From Bacteroidia bacterium (GTDB lineage: Bacteria > Bacteroidota > Bacteroidia > Flavobacteriales > Flavobacteriaceae): a stretch of 38,447 nt of DNA. The number at the start of each line of letters is the position of its first letter. Positions within the stretch are counted from its first letter, which is position 1. Shown here one piece after another: positions 26,729-34,735 of this stretch. Where the stretch lies: NCBI GenBank assembly GCA_030430535.1, contig JAUIKY010000035.1:1-38447 (forward strand), read 5' to 3'. Both the position numbers and the translations under genes were made by a program. The notes under the pieces are model-generated. The model saw nothing but the letters and a program-made list of their open reading frames with translations. It searched no databases and was not told the DNA's origin.

Positions 26729-26781
26729 TTGTTGTATATTTTAAGTTTTAAAAATTAATGTTTAACGCTTAGCCTTTAAGC

Positions 26782-26813
26782 CAAAAATGTGCCAATACAG
26801 GTAGACTGACAAA
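26782..26813 (-). promoter_or_regulatory. groESL promoter
   Basis: On the minus strand: TTTG (26810-26813) as -33, 20-nt spacer, then CATTTTTG (26782-26789), one base from the TAnnTTTG -7 consensus. A TGGCAC-like sigma-54 match overlaps it (see rejected items). Confidence 0.5.
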
Positions 26814-26824
26814 CTTGCAGAAAC

Positions 26825-26857
26825 AAAAAATGCCAGCTATAAAAGCTGGCATTTTTT
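26825..26857 (-). terminator. Terminator of the lptE-TPR-secG unit
   Basis: Hairpin with stem tgccagct/agctggca, flanked by A and T tracts on both sides (14 bp in total), 18 nt after the secG stop. It is symmetrical and works on either strand. It separates secG from groESL. Confidence 0.9.
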
Positions 26858-26875
26858 TATGTGTGTAAAACAAAA

Positions 26876-27253
26876 TTATTCGTTTTCTGCAGGTGCGTTT
26901 GTCGCTTCTTCTGTTGAAGTGGCAGGAGTGGCATCTTGTGTGTTTGGCAGTGCTTCTGGCAATGGTTGCGTAGTCGTTGCATCAGGGTCTAATGCTTTAG
27001 AATCTACTGTTTCAGAGCTTCTGTTAATGGCTACGTTCGATAATAAAATTAATACTAAAAGTAATGTCGCCAGGGTCCATGTGCTCTTGTCTAAAAAGTC
27101 GGTTGTTTTTTTAACACCGCCCAATTGCTGTGTGCCACCGCCACCAAATGAAGATGACAATCCGCCGCCTTTAGGGTTTTGTACCATGACTACTACCACT
27201 AGTAAGAAGGCCACAACCACTATAAGGACCAAAAATATTGTAAACGTACTCAT
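26876..27253 (-). CDS. secG: Preprotein translocase subunit SecG
   Basis: 125-aa inner-membrane SecYEG subunit. Two membrane segments (about 3-22 and 55-73) flank the conserved loop VMVQNPKGGGLSSSFGG with GGVKKTTDFLDKSTW. The C-terminal part (about 80-125) is acidic and Pro/Ala/Thr-rich, as in Bacteroidetes SecG. The start overlaps the upstream gene stop by 1 nt (TAATG). Confidence 0.95.
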   Translation of the reverse strand: MSTFTIFLVLIVVVAFLLVVVVMVQNPKGGGLSSSFGGGGTQQLGGVKKTTDFLDKSTWTLATLLLVLILLSNVAINRSSETVDSKALDPDATTTQPLPEALPNTQDATPATSTEEATNAPAENE

Positions 27254-28200
27254 TATTCTTTATTGTTTTGTTCTTGTAATTGTTCTACTGCTTTAATTTG
27301 GTTTGCAAAGAAACCACTTTTTTCTGGATATTTCAAACTTAAAATTTTATATGACTGAATGGCCTTTTTGTAGTTTTTCTGCTCCACGTAAATTCGTGCC
27401 AAAGTCTCGGTCATTAAGGCTTCAGGCTGTATCATCTGTGCCTTTGCCAGATTGCCTTTTTTTGAAAGTGGCTTTGTGGGACTGATTTTTGGGTTCTCTG
27501 AAATGAACTTATCAATCAGTTTGAATTTTTTTGCTTTTTCCGTAGGAACAGGTTTTTCGTCGGAATCGCTATCGGCTTCAACGGCATCCTCATCCCGGTT
27601 AATGGGTTTATAGCGGGTAAGCTTTAGCCACTCGTTAAAAGAGTGCTTTTCGCGCTTATCGAACTGAAGTGGCTGCCCCAAATTCAAAACGTCTTCGGCT
27701 GATGCTTCCTGTGTTTTAGTGCTTGGTGTGGCTTCTTCAATATGTTCCGTTTCATCTAAAACGAAAGTCGATATTTTTTTAGGTCGCGGTTCTTTGGGTT
27801 CGAACAGTTCGGGGTCCAAAGTGCCTTCGGTATCCTTAATTTGTTGATTGAGGGCCTCGTCGGTTTCCTTGCTTTTTTCAACGGAAACTGCTTCCACTTC
27901 CACATCAAAACCTTTTAAACTAGAGGTGTTCTGTTTGATGAACTTTGAGATTTTGTTCTGAATGAAGGTTTCTGAAGTGATAAAATCGAACAGGATGCTT
28001 CTGTCGGTGGTGTAGGCGGCAGTGGTTTTTAATTCTTGGTTGTAACTGATGCTGCCTTGATTTTTAAGGCCTTTTAAGTAAATGGCACGTGCCGACTGAA
28101 AATACGGAAATTGGTCAATAACAGATTTTACGCCATCGGTTTGCTGGTGCGTAATGGTTTGCGGGTGTTGTAGTAAGTGTGTAAAATCTGTAAGGTTCAT
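27253..28200 (-). CDS. TPR-containing protein (315 aa)
   Basis: I chose ATG 28200 (MNLTDFTHLLQH). A TTG 12 nt upstream is unlikely. The N-terminal domain (about 1-90: VKSVIDQFPYFQSARAIYLKGLK) is a conserved helical module of Bacteroidetes lptE-secG loci. The middle is charged and low complexity (about 100-250), and a C-terminal TPR pair (about 255-305: TLARIYVEQKNYKKAIQSYKILSLKYPEKS) is clear. No signal peptide or membrane segment is present, so it is cytoplasmic. It probably acts as an adaptor in envelope assembly, but its partner is not known. Confidence 0.8.
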   Translation of the reverse strand: MNLTDFTHLLQHPQTITHQQTDGVKSVIDQFPYFQSARAIYLKGLKNQGSISYNQELKTTAAYTTDRSILFDFITSETFIQNKISKFIKQNTSSLKGFDVEVEAVSVEKSKETDEALNQQIKDTEGTLDPELFEPKEPRPKKISTFVLDETEHIEEATPSTKTQEASAEDVLNLGQPLQFDKREKHSFNEWLKLTRYKPINRDEDAVEADSDSDEKPVPTEKAKKFKLIDKFISENPKISPTKPLSKKGNLAKAQMIQPEALMTETLARIYVEQKNYKKAIQSYKILSLKYPEKSGFFANQIKAVEQLQEQNNKE

Positions 28201-28247
28201 TGGCTTAGCCAAAAGTATTCATTTTTATTTAAAGTTACATGTTTTTT

Positions 28248-28340
28248 GTCATTGCGAGACTTTTTTAAAAGTCGTGGCAATCTGTTAAGGACAAGTTTTG
28301 AATAATGAGATTGCCTCGTCGTCCCGATAGTTGTCGGGAC
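28248..28340. repeat. Palindrome-rich repeat between lptE and the TPR gene
   Basis: Begins gtcattgcgag, as does the element at 19878. It contains a perfect gactttt/aaaagtc hairpin (28258-28273), a ggcaatc...gattgcc inverted pair, and a gtcccga/tcgggac hairpin at 28321-28340. The element sits inside the operon downstream of lptE. Confidence 0.6.
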
Positions 28341-28362
28341 TCCCCGTACTGACACTGCAAAC

Positions 28363-28878
28363 TTACCATTTCGCCAAAGTGGCATTAAAAATATCTTGGG
28401 TGATGCGTTCAAAAATGGTTTCGTGTGCCGTTGTTTTTTGAGCGCCGATAAGTTGTTGGCTGCCGCCGTAATCATAAAAAAAGGTGAAGCTTTGTTCTAG
28501 ATCGTCTTCTGGTTTTTTGGTGTTGAAAAACCGTAGTTTTACACCTATTGTCAATCGGTTTTGTGCCGCTGTGTTTTGCGATGTGGCCGTAGTGGGCGAA
28601 ATGCGGTATTCGGTAATTTCACCTTCGTAAACCAAATCGCCGTTTGATGGCACCAAGGTTAAATTGGTTTGGTTTTGTATTAAATCTTCCAAGGCCAGTT
28701 TAAAATCGCGTTCTAAGCCGGGCTCTACCAAAAGTGCTGTATTTTCGAAACGGTTTACCTGATAGGTTTCGGTGCCTGCTGGAATGGAAGCTCCGGTAAA
28801 GGAGTAGATGCCACAGCCAAAAAGCGATAGGCTTAAAATAAAAATGGACAGGTGTTTTATGGTTTTTTTAAATTTCAT
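28363..28878 (-). CDS. lptE: LPS-assembly lipoprotein LptE
   Basis: 171-aa outer-membrane lipoprotein that plugs the LptD barrel during LPS export. It has a signal peptide and lipobox LFGC (Cys22), followed by YSFTGASIPAGTETYQVNRFENTA, the Bacteroidetes LptE start, and a beta/alpha body (DLVYEGEITEYRISP, RLTIGVKLRFFNTK). Size and operon position agree. The protein is short and sequence-divergent, so the name rests on the start region and context. Confidence 0.85.
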   Translation of the reverse strand: MKFKKTIKHLSIFILSLSLFGCGIYSFTGASIPAGTETYQVNRFENTALLVEPGLERDFKLALEDLIQNQTNLTLVPSNGDLVYEGEITEYRISPTTATSQNTAAQNRLTIGVKLRFFNTKKPEDDLEQSFTFFYDYGGSQQLIGAQKTTAHETIFERITQDIFNATLAKW

Positions 28879-28940
28879 TTTTTAGATTTTCGTAAACAAA
28901 TTATTAAAGGAAGTAAAACGAATTTATTCTTAGTTCTGAT

Positions 28941-29240
28941 TTAAATTTTCCTGTTCTCTGGGTTTTTCCGATTGGAAAAAAATGACAAAATTTCAATAGT
29001 TGCTTGGTTTTCTCTGTAGTAAAGGGTGTTGAACTTTTTAACAATCACCTTTCTGATACCTTGCGATTCTGAAAGTGGAAATAAATTTGGGTTTTTGGAA
29101 ATCAGCTCTAAAACACGTTCTATTTCTTGCGATAGTTTGTTTAATTCCCTTTGTGTAAAGTTCTTTTCCAAATACTCGTAAGTGGAAGCGAGTTCTGTTA
29201 AAGCATGGTTAGTCCACAAAATTTTATAACCACTTTCCAT
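28941..29240 (-). CDS. RelE/ParE-family toxin
   Basis: 99-aa type II toxin. ParE-like layout: YKILWTNHALTELASTYEYLE (helix 1), a long helical hairpin (SQEIERVLELISKNPNLFP), then the C-terminal strands GIRKVIVKKFNTLYYRENQATIEILSFFSNRKNP. The RKVIVKKFNTLYYR segment is the usual catalytic or gyrase-interacting sheet region. The start overlaps the antitoxin gene by 17 nt. Confidence 0.85.
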   Translation of the reverse strand: MESGYKILWTNHALTELASTYEYLEKNFTQRELNKLSQEIERVLELISKNPNLFPLSESQGIRKVIVKKFNTLYYRENQATIEILSFFSNRKNPENRKI

Positions 29241-29457
29241 ATATTTTTTTGGCTTCGGAATCTGGTTTTAAATGTCCTGCTTCAGCATCTTCAATGCCTT
29301 TTTTTATGGATTCTTTTTCAGCTTCGGAAATTTGATTCCACCAGTCTTTTGATTCCTGTTTTCTTAAATCCAATAGCTTTTGGATAATGGCTGAATCTTC
29401 AAGGGTGGTTAGCCATTGGATAAGTTCAATTTTTTTATTTTGAATATCTAGTTCCAT
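29224..29457 (-). CDS. Antitoxin of the RelE/ParE-type pair
   Basis: 77-aa small acidic-helical protein (MELDIQNKKIELIQWLTTLED..., WWNQISEAEKESIKKGIEDAEAG), typical of the small antitoxins that precede ParE-like toxins in Bacteroidetes. The N-terminal segment resembles a ribbon-helix-helix-like DNA-binding start, but I cannot assign the fold. It is the first gene of the pair. A TATCTTTG box lies just before its ATG. Antitoxins of this kind normally repress their own operon. Confidence 0.8.
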   Translation of the reverse strand: MELDIQNKKIELIQWLTTLEDSAIIQKLLDLRKQESKDWWNQISEAEKESIKKGIEDAEAGHLKPDSEAKKIYGKWL

Positions 29458-29461
29458 AATC

Positions 29462-29469
29462 CAAAGATA
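29462..29469 (-). promoter_or_regulatory. -7 box of the toxin-antitoxin operon
   Basis: TATCTTTG (TAnnTTTG) ends 4 nt before the antitoxin ATG at 29457, so the transcript would be leaderless. The MITE-like copy 2 begins 14 nt further upstream, so any -33 sequence would lie inside the repeat. Confidence 0.5.
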
Positions 29470-29482
29470 ATCTATTTTTATA

Positions 29483-29640
29483 TTTTTGAATGTCCGTAAT
29501 CAATCATAAAGTCTACTGTCAACCTGAACTTTTTTCAGGTTCTCAATATAAACCATCAATGCTTATAGGTGTTATGGGATGCTGAAACGAGTTCAGCATG
29601 ACGCCAAGAACAACATTATGACGCAAAATGGACAATCAGT
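29483..29640. repeat. 158-bp MITE-like dispersed repeat, copy 2
   Basis: Partner of 21648-21805 (about 96% identical, same length, same orientation). It lies between the sigma-54 activator gene and the toxin-antitoxin operon, in the gene-free stretch 29458-29772. That stretch otherwise holds only the -7 box above and the palindrome at 29709-29740. Confidence 0.85.
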
Positions 29641-29708
29641 TTTATGTTTTTAGTTTCAGTTTCAAACCTAGTAATTTTTTAGTAACATTTTGTTACTTTT
29701 AAAATTAT

Positions 29709-29740
29709 GAGATTCCTCCTCGTTCCTCGTTCGGAATGAC
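29709..29740. repeat. REP-like element before the sigma-54 activator stop
   Basis: gagattcc at the left and ggaatgac at the right bracket a cctcgttcctcgttc core. Same GAGATTCC...GGAATGAC ends as other palindromes in the window. Confidence 0.5.
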
Positions 29741-29772
29741 AATATCGATGATATTTTTTATTTAACGGAAAA

Positions 29773-31041
29773 CTACAAATCGTATTGCTTTATCTTTCTA
29801 TAAAGCGTACGCTCGCTGATGCCCAATTCGGCGGCGGCCAATTTGCGCTTTCCGTTGTGGCGTTCCAGTGATTTTTTAATGAGTTCCAATTCTTTGTCCT
29901 GCAATGACAGGGTTTCCTCTTCCTCGATTTCTTCAGCGAAATGGTATTTGTCCTGCGTGGCATTGCTGTCATCGTTGGCATCAACATGTTCTGGAATGGA
30001 GAGGAATTCGGCAGCTTCGGCGGTGTCTTCAAAATCGATATCGTCTTCATCGTCGTTGCCGTATATTTTCTGGATAAGTCCCTCGTTTTCCTTTTCAACG
30101 TCTTTGGTGTTGCCTGATTTCATGAGTTCCATGGTAAGCTTTTTCAAGTCGTTGAGGTCACTTTTCATATCGAAAAGCACTTTGTAAAGGATTTCGCGCT
30201 CGCTACTAAAATCGCTTTCCGATTTTGAGGTTTTAACTACGGCCGGCAAATTGCTTCCCGAAGTGGGTAAATAAGTCCGTAAGGTTTCGGCAGTAATGGT
30301 GCGGTCTTGCTCTAAAACCGATAGTTGTTCTGCTATATTCCGAAGCTGACGAACGTTACCGCCCCAGCGGTATTTTATAAGTACTTGTACGGCGTTATCG
30401 GTGAGTTTTACCGTGGGCATTTTATACTTTAGGGCAAAATCGCTGGCAAACTTTCTGAACAACAAATGGATGTCTTGCTGTCTTTCTCGAAGTGGTGGCA
30501 AGTGGATGTCCACCGTGCTTAATCGGTAAAATAAATCTTCACGGAATTTTTCCTTTTGGATGGCCTCAAACATATTTACGTTGGTGGCCGCCACAATGCG
30601 TACATTGGTTTTTTGTACTTTACTGGATCCCACTTTTAAAAATTCGCCATTTTCCAGTACGCGCAACAAACGCACCTGTGTAGTAAGTGGAAGTTCACCT
30701 ACTTCATCTAAAAAAATGGTGCCGCCATCGGCCACTTCAAAATAACCTTCGCGGGTTTGCGTGGCACCGGTAAAGGCCCCTTTTTCGTGCCCGAACAATT
30801 CACTATCGATGGTGCCCTCAGGAATGGCACCGCAGTTTACGGCAATGTATTTGTTATGCTTTCTGTGCGATAATTGGTGAATGATTTTAGGAATACTTTC
30901 TTTACCAACACCGCTTTCTCCGGTAACCAACACCGAAATATCGGTGGGTGCTACTTGAATGGCTTTTTCAATGGCGCGGTTTAACCCGGGCGTATTACCA
31001 ATAATTCCAAAACGTTGTTTTATAGCTTGAACTGATTCCAT
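29773..31041 (-). CDS. Sigma-54-dependent transcriptional activator (AAA+/Fis)
   Basis: 422-aa bacterial enhancer-binding protein that lacks an N-terminal receiver or sensor domain. The AAA+ core begins almost at once: Walker A GESGVGKES (41-49), sigma-54 contact loop GAFTGA (88-93), Walker B GGTIFLDE (106-113, Asp112-Glu113), then ENVR-type GNVRQLRNIAEQL. A long acidic linker follows (about 325-376, rich in Asp/Glu), and then a C-terminal Fis-type helix-turn-helix (about 380-422, KLAAAELGISERTLYRKI). It should open sigma-54 promoters, with activity set by partner binding or expression level. First gene upstream of the lptE block in the same direction. In related genomes this order is usually unbroken, but here a toxin-antitoxin pair and repeat intervene. 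Confidence 0.92.
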   Translation of the reverse strand: MESVQAIKQRFGIIGNTPGLNRAIEKAIQVAPTDISVLVTGESGVGKESIPKIIHQLSHRKHNKYIAVNCGAIPEGTIDSELFGHEKGAFTGATQTREGYFEVADGGTIFLDEVGELPLTTQVRLLRVLENGEFLKVGSSKVQKTNVRIVAATNVNMFEAIQKEKFREDLFYRLSTVDIHLPPLRERQQDIHLLFRKFASDFALKYKMPTVKLTDNAVQVLIKYRWGGNVRQLRNIAEQLSVLEQDRTITAETLRTYLPTSGSNLPAVVKTSKSESDFSSEREILYKVLFDMKSDLNDLKKLTMELMKSGNTKDVEKENEGLIQKIYGNDDEDDIDFEDTAEAAEFLSIPEHVDANDDSNATQDKYHFAEEIEEEETLSLQDKELELIKKSLERHNGKRKLAAAELGISERTLYRKIKQYDL

Positions 31042-31044
31042 AGG

Positions 31045-31067
31045 CTGCCCCTAACCCCCGAAGGGGG
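31045..31067. repeat. GC-rich palindromic element, inverted partner of 31140-31174
   Basis: gcccctaacccccgaaggggg. It shares the cccctaac core, in opposite orientation, with the element overlapping the miaB stop. Both lie in the 120-nt gap between the activator gene and miaB. Confidence 0.55.
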
Positions 31068-31139
31068 AATTTAAAATGTTAATATTTTTATTTGCTATTT
31101 TTTGAGTCATTGTCAATCTTTTCTTTTTGAGCAAGAGTG

Positions 31140-31174
31140 AGATTCCTCCCTTTCGGGGAGGTTAGGAGGGGCTA
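31140..31174. repeat. Palindromic element overlapping the miaB stop codon
   Basis: gattcctccctttcgggg followed by aggttaggagggg. It runs through the miaB TAA (31162-31164) and encodes the last codons (Pro-Ser). The core is inverted relative to 31045-31067. Confidence 0.55.
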
Positions 31175-32607
31175 TACCCAACAGCCTCTCCAATTAAGGT
31201 GGCGGTGGTACAATCGGTGGTTTTTACGTTAACAAAATCGCCTACTTTGTAGTGTTCTTTTGGGAACACACAAACAATATTTTCTGAGGTTCGGCCCGAC
31301 CAATGGTCGCTCGATTTTTTCGATTCTTTTTCAACCAACACTTCCACCACTGTATTTAAGTGTTCTTTGGTGCGCATGCCGCTGTGCTTTTGTTGCAGCT
31401 CCACGATTTTTGCCAAGCGACGTTTTTTATCGGCTTCGGGCACATCGTCTTCCATTTTTCTTTCTGCCAAAGTGCCTGGGCGCTCCGAATAGGCAAACAT
31501 GTAACCGAAGTGGTATTTAACGTATTCCATCAGTGATACGGTGTCTTCAAAATCTTCCTCGGTTTCGGTTGGGAAGCCTACAATCATGTCTTGGCTAATA
31601 CCGCAATTGGGGATCAGCCTACGTATATTGTCGATAATATCAATGTATTCCTGGCGCGTGTGCAAGCGGTTCATTTCCTTTAAAATGCGGTCGCTACCAC
31701 TTTGCACCGGTAAATGGATGTAATTGCAGATGTTACGGTATTTCGCCATGGTTTCAATCACATCGATGGTGAAATCTTGCGGGTTGGAAGTTGAAAAACG
31801 AAAACGCATTCTAGGCTGGGCCTTGGCGCACATTTCCAAAAGGTTAGCAAAGTTTACCGCTGTGGCTTTTTGCAGGTCGCTGGCTTTATCAAAATCTTTT
31901 TTAAGCCCGCCACCATACCAAAGGTAGCTGTCTACGTTTTGCCCAAGCAGCGTGACTTCCTTGTAGCCTTTATTCCATAAATCGTTAATCTCTTCAATAA
32001 TACTTTGTGGGTCGCGGCTACGCTCTCGACCGCGTGTAAAGGGCACTACGCAAAAGGTGCACATATTGTCGCAGCCACGGGTAATGGACACAAATGCCGT
32101 TACGCCGTTGGAGTTTAACCGAACGGGAGCAATATCGCCATAGGTTTCTTCTTTGGAGAGGATAACATTAATGGCATCGCGGCCTTCGTCAACCTCGCTT
32201 AACAAATTAGGTAAATCTTTGTAGGCATCAGGCCCAACCACCAAATCGACAATTTTTTCTTCTTCAAGGAATTTTGACTTTAGTCGTTCGGCCATACAGC
32301 CCAAAACGCCCACTTTCATTTTTGGGTTGTGGTCGCGTTTTACGGCGTTGTATTTTTCAAGACGCTTTCTAACGGTTTGCTCGGCCTTGTCGCGAATAGA
32401 GCAGGTGTTCACCAAAACCAAATCGGCTTCTTCCAACTTTTGGGTGGTGTTAAACCCTTCGGTGGCCAAAATGGAAGCCACAATTTCGCTGTCACTAAAA
32501 TTCATGGCGCAGCCGTAACTTTCAATAAACAGTTTACGTTTGTTGCCTTCTTTTTGTTCTAAAACCAAAGATTCGCCTTGTTTGTTTTCGTCAATAATTT
32601 TTTCCAT
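31162..32607 (-). CDS. miaB: tRNA-2-methylthio-N6-dimethylallyladenosine synthase MiaB
   Basis: Radical-SAM methylthiotransferase that modifies A37 of tRNAs. ATG 32607 (MEKIIDENKQGES) is preferred over a TTG 6 nt upstream, giving 481 aa. The N-terminal UPF0004 domain binds the auxiliary cluster with cysteines in SYGCAMNFSDSE, NTCSIRDKAE and GCMAERL. The radical-SAM core has GCDNMCTFCVVPFTRGRE. The C-terminal TRAM domain ends in GEAVGYSPS. A well-formed promoter lies at 32644-32676. Confidence 0.95.
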   Translation of the reverse strand: MEKIIDENKQGESLVLEQKEGNKRKLFIESYGCAMNFSDSEIVASILATEGFNTTQKLEEADLVLVNTCSIRDKAEQTVRKRLEKYNAVKRDHNPKMKVGVLGCMAERLKSKFLEEEKIVDLVVGPDAYKDLPNLLSEVDEGRDAINVILSKEETYGDIAPVRLNSNGVTAFVSITRGCDNMCTFCVVPFTRGRERSRDPQSIIEEINDLWNKGYKEVTLLGQNVDSYLWYGGGLKKDFDKASDLQKATAVNFANLLEMCAKAQPRMRFRFSTSNPQDFTIDVIETMAKYRNICNYIHLPVQSGSDRILKEMNRLHTRQEYIDIIDNIRRLIPNCGISQDMIVGFPTETEEDFEDTVSLMEYVKYHFGYMFAYSERPGTLAERKMEDDVPEADKKRRLAKIVELQQKHSGMRTKEHLNTVVEVLVEKESKKSSDHWSGRTSENIVCVFPKEHYKVGDFVNVKTTDCTTATLIGEAVGYSPS

Positions 32608-32643
32608 AGTCAATACTGAAACTCGTCACACTCAATTAGCATG

Positions 32644-32676
32644 CAAAGGTACAATATTATTTGTGTTTGTGACAAA
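32644..32676 (-). promoter_or_regulatory. miaB promoter (Bacteroidetes -33/-7)
   Basis: Minus strand: TTTG (32673-32676), 21-nt spacer, TACCTTTG (32644-32651), an exact match to TTTG-N19-21-TAnnTTTG. The leader to the ATG at 32607 is about 30 nt. Confidence 0.75.
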
Positions 32677-32775
32677 GTGGCAGTTTTAATTTTCTTTGAA
32701 AATGTATTAAAATTTGTTAAATTTTATACGCAACCAAAAAGCCGTTTTTGTATCTAAAATAAAATAAACGGTTTG

Positions 32776-33225
32776 ATGAAAAAGAGTCTCAAAACCATAT
32801 TGTTAGCTTTTGTGGCGTCGTTGTACTTTGTGAATATGACTTGCGAAAGCGACGACGATTCTAGTGGTTATATGGGCGACTGCGACCAAAATACTGTTGT
32901 GGACAGCGATGGGTATAAAAATTTAGAAACAGACCATTTTACAATTATTAATGCTGAAATTACTGGAGATTGTCTAAATCTTGAAATTGGAGCTTCGGGT
33001 TGCGACGGAAGTACTTGGCGTTTTAGTTTAGTGGATTCGGGAGCTGTGGCTGAGTCGTTTCCCGAGCAACGTTATCTGAAACTTCAGCTTATTAATAAAG
33101 AAGATTGTTTAGCCTACTCTACAAAAATAGTATCGTTTGATTTAACACCGGTTCGGGTAAGAGGCAGCAGCCAAATTATTTTGCACATTGAAGGCTTGGA
33201 AACGTCGTTGAACTATAAATATTAA
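32776..33225 (+). CDS. Small Cys-rich lipoprotein (149 aa)
   Basis: ATG 32776 is preferred to an upstream TTG at 32773. The start MKKSLKTILLAFVASLYFVNMTC ends in a Cys followed by the acidic-serine stretch ESDDDSSG, typical of Bacteroidetes surface lipoproteins, although NMTC is a loose lipobox. Four further Cys (in GDCDQN, GDCLN, SGCDG, EDCLA) could form two disulfides. Family unknown. It is paired with the LVIVD-type lipoprotein downstream, 106 nt apart. Confidence 0.65.
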   Translation: MKKSLKTILLAFVASLYFVNMTCESDDDSSGYMGDCDQNTVVDSDGYKNLETDHFTIINAEITGDCLNLEIGASGCDGSTWRFSLVDSGAVAESFPEQRYLKLQLINKEDCLAYSTKIVSFDLTPVRVRGSSQIILHIEGLETSLNYKY

Positions 33226-33331
33226 CTGAGATAATTTATGGGAATATCGTCCTTTCGAGTGGTTTTCTGGAAGAAAATTATATCGAGAAACATTTTTCAA
33301 CTGATGAGATTTAAAAATAAAATACTTTGCC

Positions 33332-34570
33332 ATGAAAATAAAACACCTTTTTTTGTCTCTGATTGCTGTGCTTGCTTTTTCCTGTGACCCCAAGGAAGAG
33401 GATTACGAATTTGTGCAAGTGGCCACGCCACAACTAATGAGTAAAACGGCTTTTAGAAGCTCGGTGGAGGTTGATGCCCCCAAAAACATTGAAACCGTTG
33501 GGAAAATATATGCTTATAAAGATTACATTTTTGTGAGCGATGAAGGCAACGGGATACATGTTATTGATAATTCCAACCCTGTCGTTCCAAAATCCATCAA
33601 GTTTATCAAGATTCCAGGTAATGAAGATATTTCGGTGAAGAATGATTTTTTGTATGCCGATAGCGCTACCGATTTGGTGGTTTTTGATATTTCTGATATG
33701 GATAACATTACCGTAGTTGGCCGCTTAAAAGATGTTTTTAATGTGTATGATTATAATGTTCCATTGGAAGCCCAAGCGGTAGATTATGGCAGTTATGATA
33801 ATGAAAATGATATTATAGTGGGCTGGACCATTACAACCGAAAGGCGCAAAAAACAGGATGGAGATATTTTAATTGATGGGGTTTTTAATGGCGGACCTGT
33901 ATTGAACGCTGGCGAATCGGCCACGGGATCTGGTGGTTCATTGGCGCGTTTTCAAATTGTGGACCATTATTTGTACGCCGTAGGGAATTATGAAATGGCT
34001 ATTTTCAATATCCAAAATTTGGAAGAGCCCGTGCTGGCCAATACCCAATATGCCGGTTGGAACATCGAAACCATGTTTCAGGCCGAAGGCTATTTGTATT
34101 TGGGCAGTACAAATGGCATGTATATTTACAGTTTGAACAACCCGGCGATGCCCGAGTATGTTTCTGAATTCACCCATTGGGAAGGCTGCGACCCTGTGGT
34201 GGTTGATGGTGATTATGCTTATTTGACCTTGCGTGGCGGGAACTCTTGCGGACAATTGGAAAGCATTTTGGAAGTGATTGATGTAAGCGATAAAACAACT
34301 CCGAAATTAGTGGGGAGATATGAATTGGAAAACCCCTATGGTTTGGGTATAAAAGGAAACATGCTTTTTGTTTGCGATGGTACGGCGGGCTTAAAATTGT
34401 TTGATAAAACCAATCCGTTGGAGGTGGGGTTTGTAAAATCGTATGCCGATATTCAGGCTAAAGATGTTATTCCGTTAGAGGATAAATTATTGATGATTGG
34501 CGGCGACATGCTTTATCAATACAACTATGTGGAGAGCGGTGTGGAATTGGTGAGTGAATTTGAGTTGTAA
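33332..34570 (+). CDS. LVIVD-repeat beta-propeller lipoprotein
   Basis: 412-aa protein. Lipoprotein signal LIAVLAFSC (Cys19) followed by the acidic DPKEED. The body is made of LVIVD-type repeats, about 45-50 residues each, of the kind YKDYIFVSDEGNGIHVIDNSNPVVP, FLYADSATDLVVFDISD, YLYLGSTNGMYIYSLNNP and MLFVCDGTAGLKLFDKTNPLEVG. These should fold as a beta-propeller on the cell surface or outer membrane. No catalytic residues can be assigned. It is followed by a terminator. Confidence 0.85.
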   Translation: MKIKHLFLSLIAVLAFSCDPKEEDYEFVQVATPQLMSKTAFRSSVEVDAPKNIETVGKIYAYKDYIFVSDEGNGIHVIDNSNPVVPKSIKFIKIPGNEDISVKNDFLYADSATDLVVFDISDMDNITVVGRLKDVFNVYDYNVPLEAQAVDYGSYDNENDIIVGWTITTERRKKQDGDILIDGVFNGGPVLNAGESATGSGGSLARFQIVDHYLYAVGNYEMAIFNIQNLEEPVLANTQYAGWNIETMFQAEGYLYLGSTNGMYIYSLNNPAMPEYVSEFTHWEGCDPVVVDGDYAYLTLRGGNSCGQLESILEVIDVSDKTTPKLVGRYELENPYGLGIKGNMLFVCDGTAGLKLFDKTNPLEVGFVKSYADIQAKDVIPLEDKLLMIGGDMLYQYNYVESGVELVSEFEL

Positions 34571-34636
34571 AAGAGAAACTCCATTTTAGCGCCTTTGCGA
34601 GAGCCAAAATGAATATAATCCGAAATAGTTTAGACG

Positions 34637-34664
34637 AAAATCCTGCGCCACAGCAGGATTTTTT
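34637..34664 (+). terminator. Terminator of the LVIVD lipoprotein gene
   Basis: aaaatcctgc (34637-34646) pairs with gcaggatttt (34653-34662), 6-nt loop, T tail. About 66 nt after the stop. Confidence 0.9.
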
Positions 34665-34735
34665 ATGCACGTATAGCCGATATTTTTAAAAAACAATTAC
34701 ATTTATGCAAAATTAACTAGCCAAAACAGCACTGC

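Noticed and set aside
26779-26796. TGGCAC-N5-TGGC match to a sigma-54 promoter upstream of groES
   Set aside because: It overlaps a better-placed TTTG-N20-CATTTTTG housekeeping-type promoter, and the -12 half has a mismatch (TGGC for TTGC). The chance-level match cannot be told apart without mapped starts.
27253-28212. TTG start at 28212 for the TPR protein
   Set aside because: ATG 28200 is in frame and directly opens the conserved N-terminal module.
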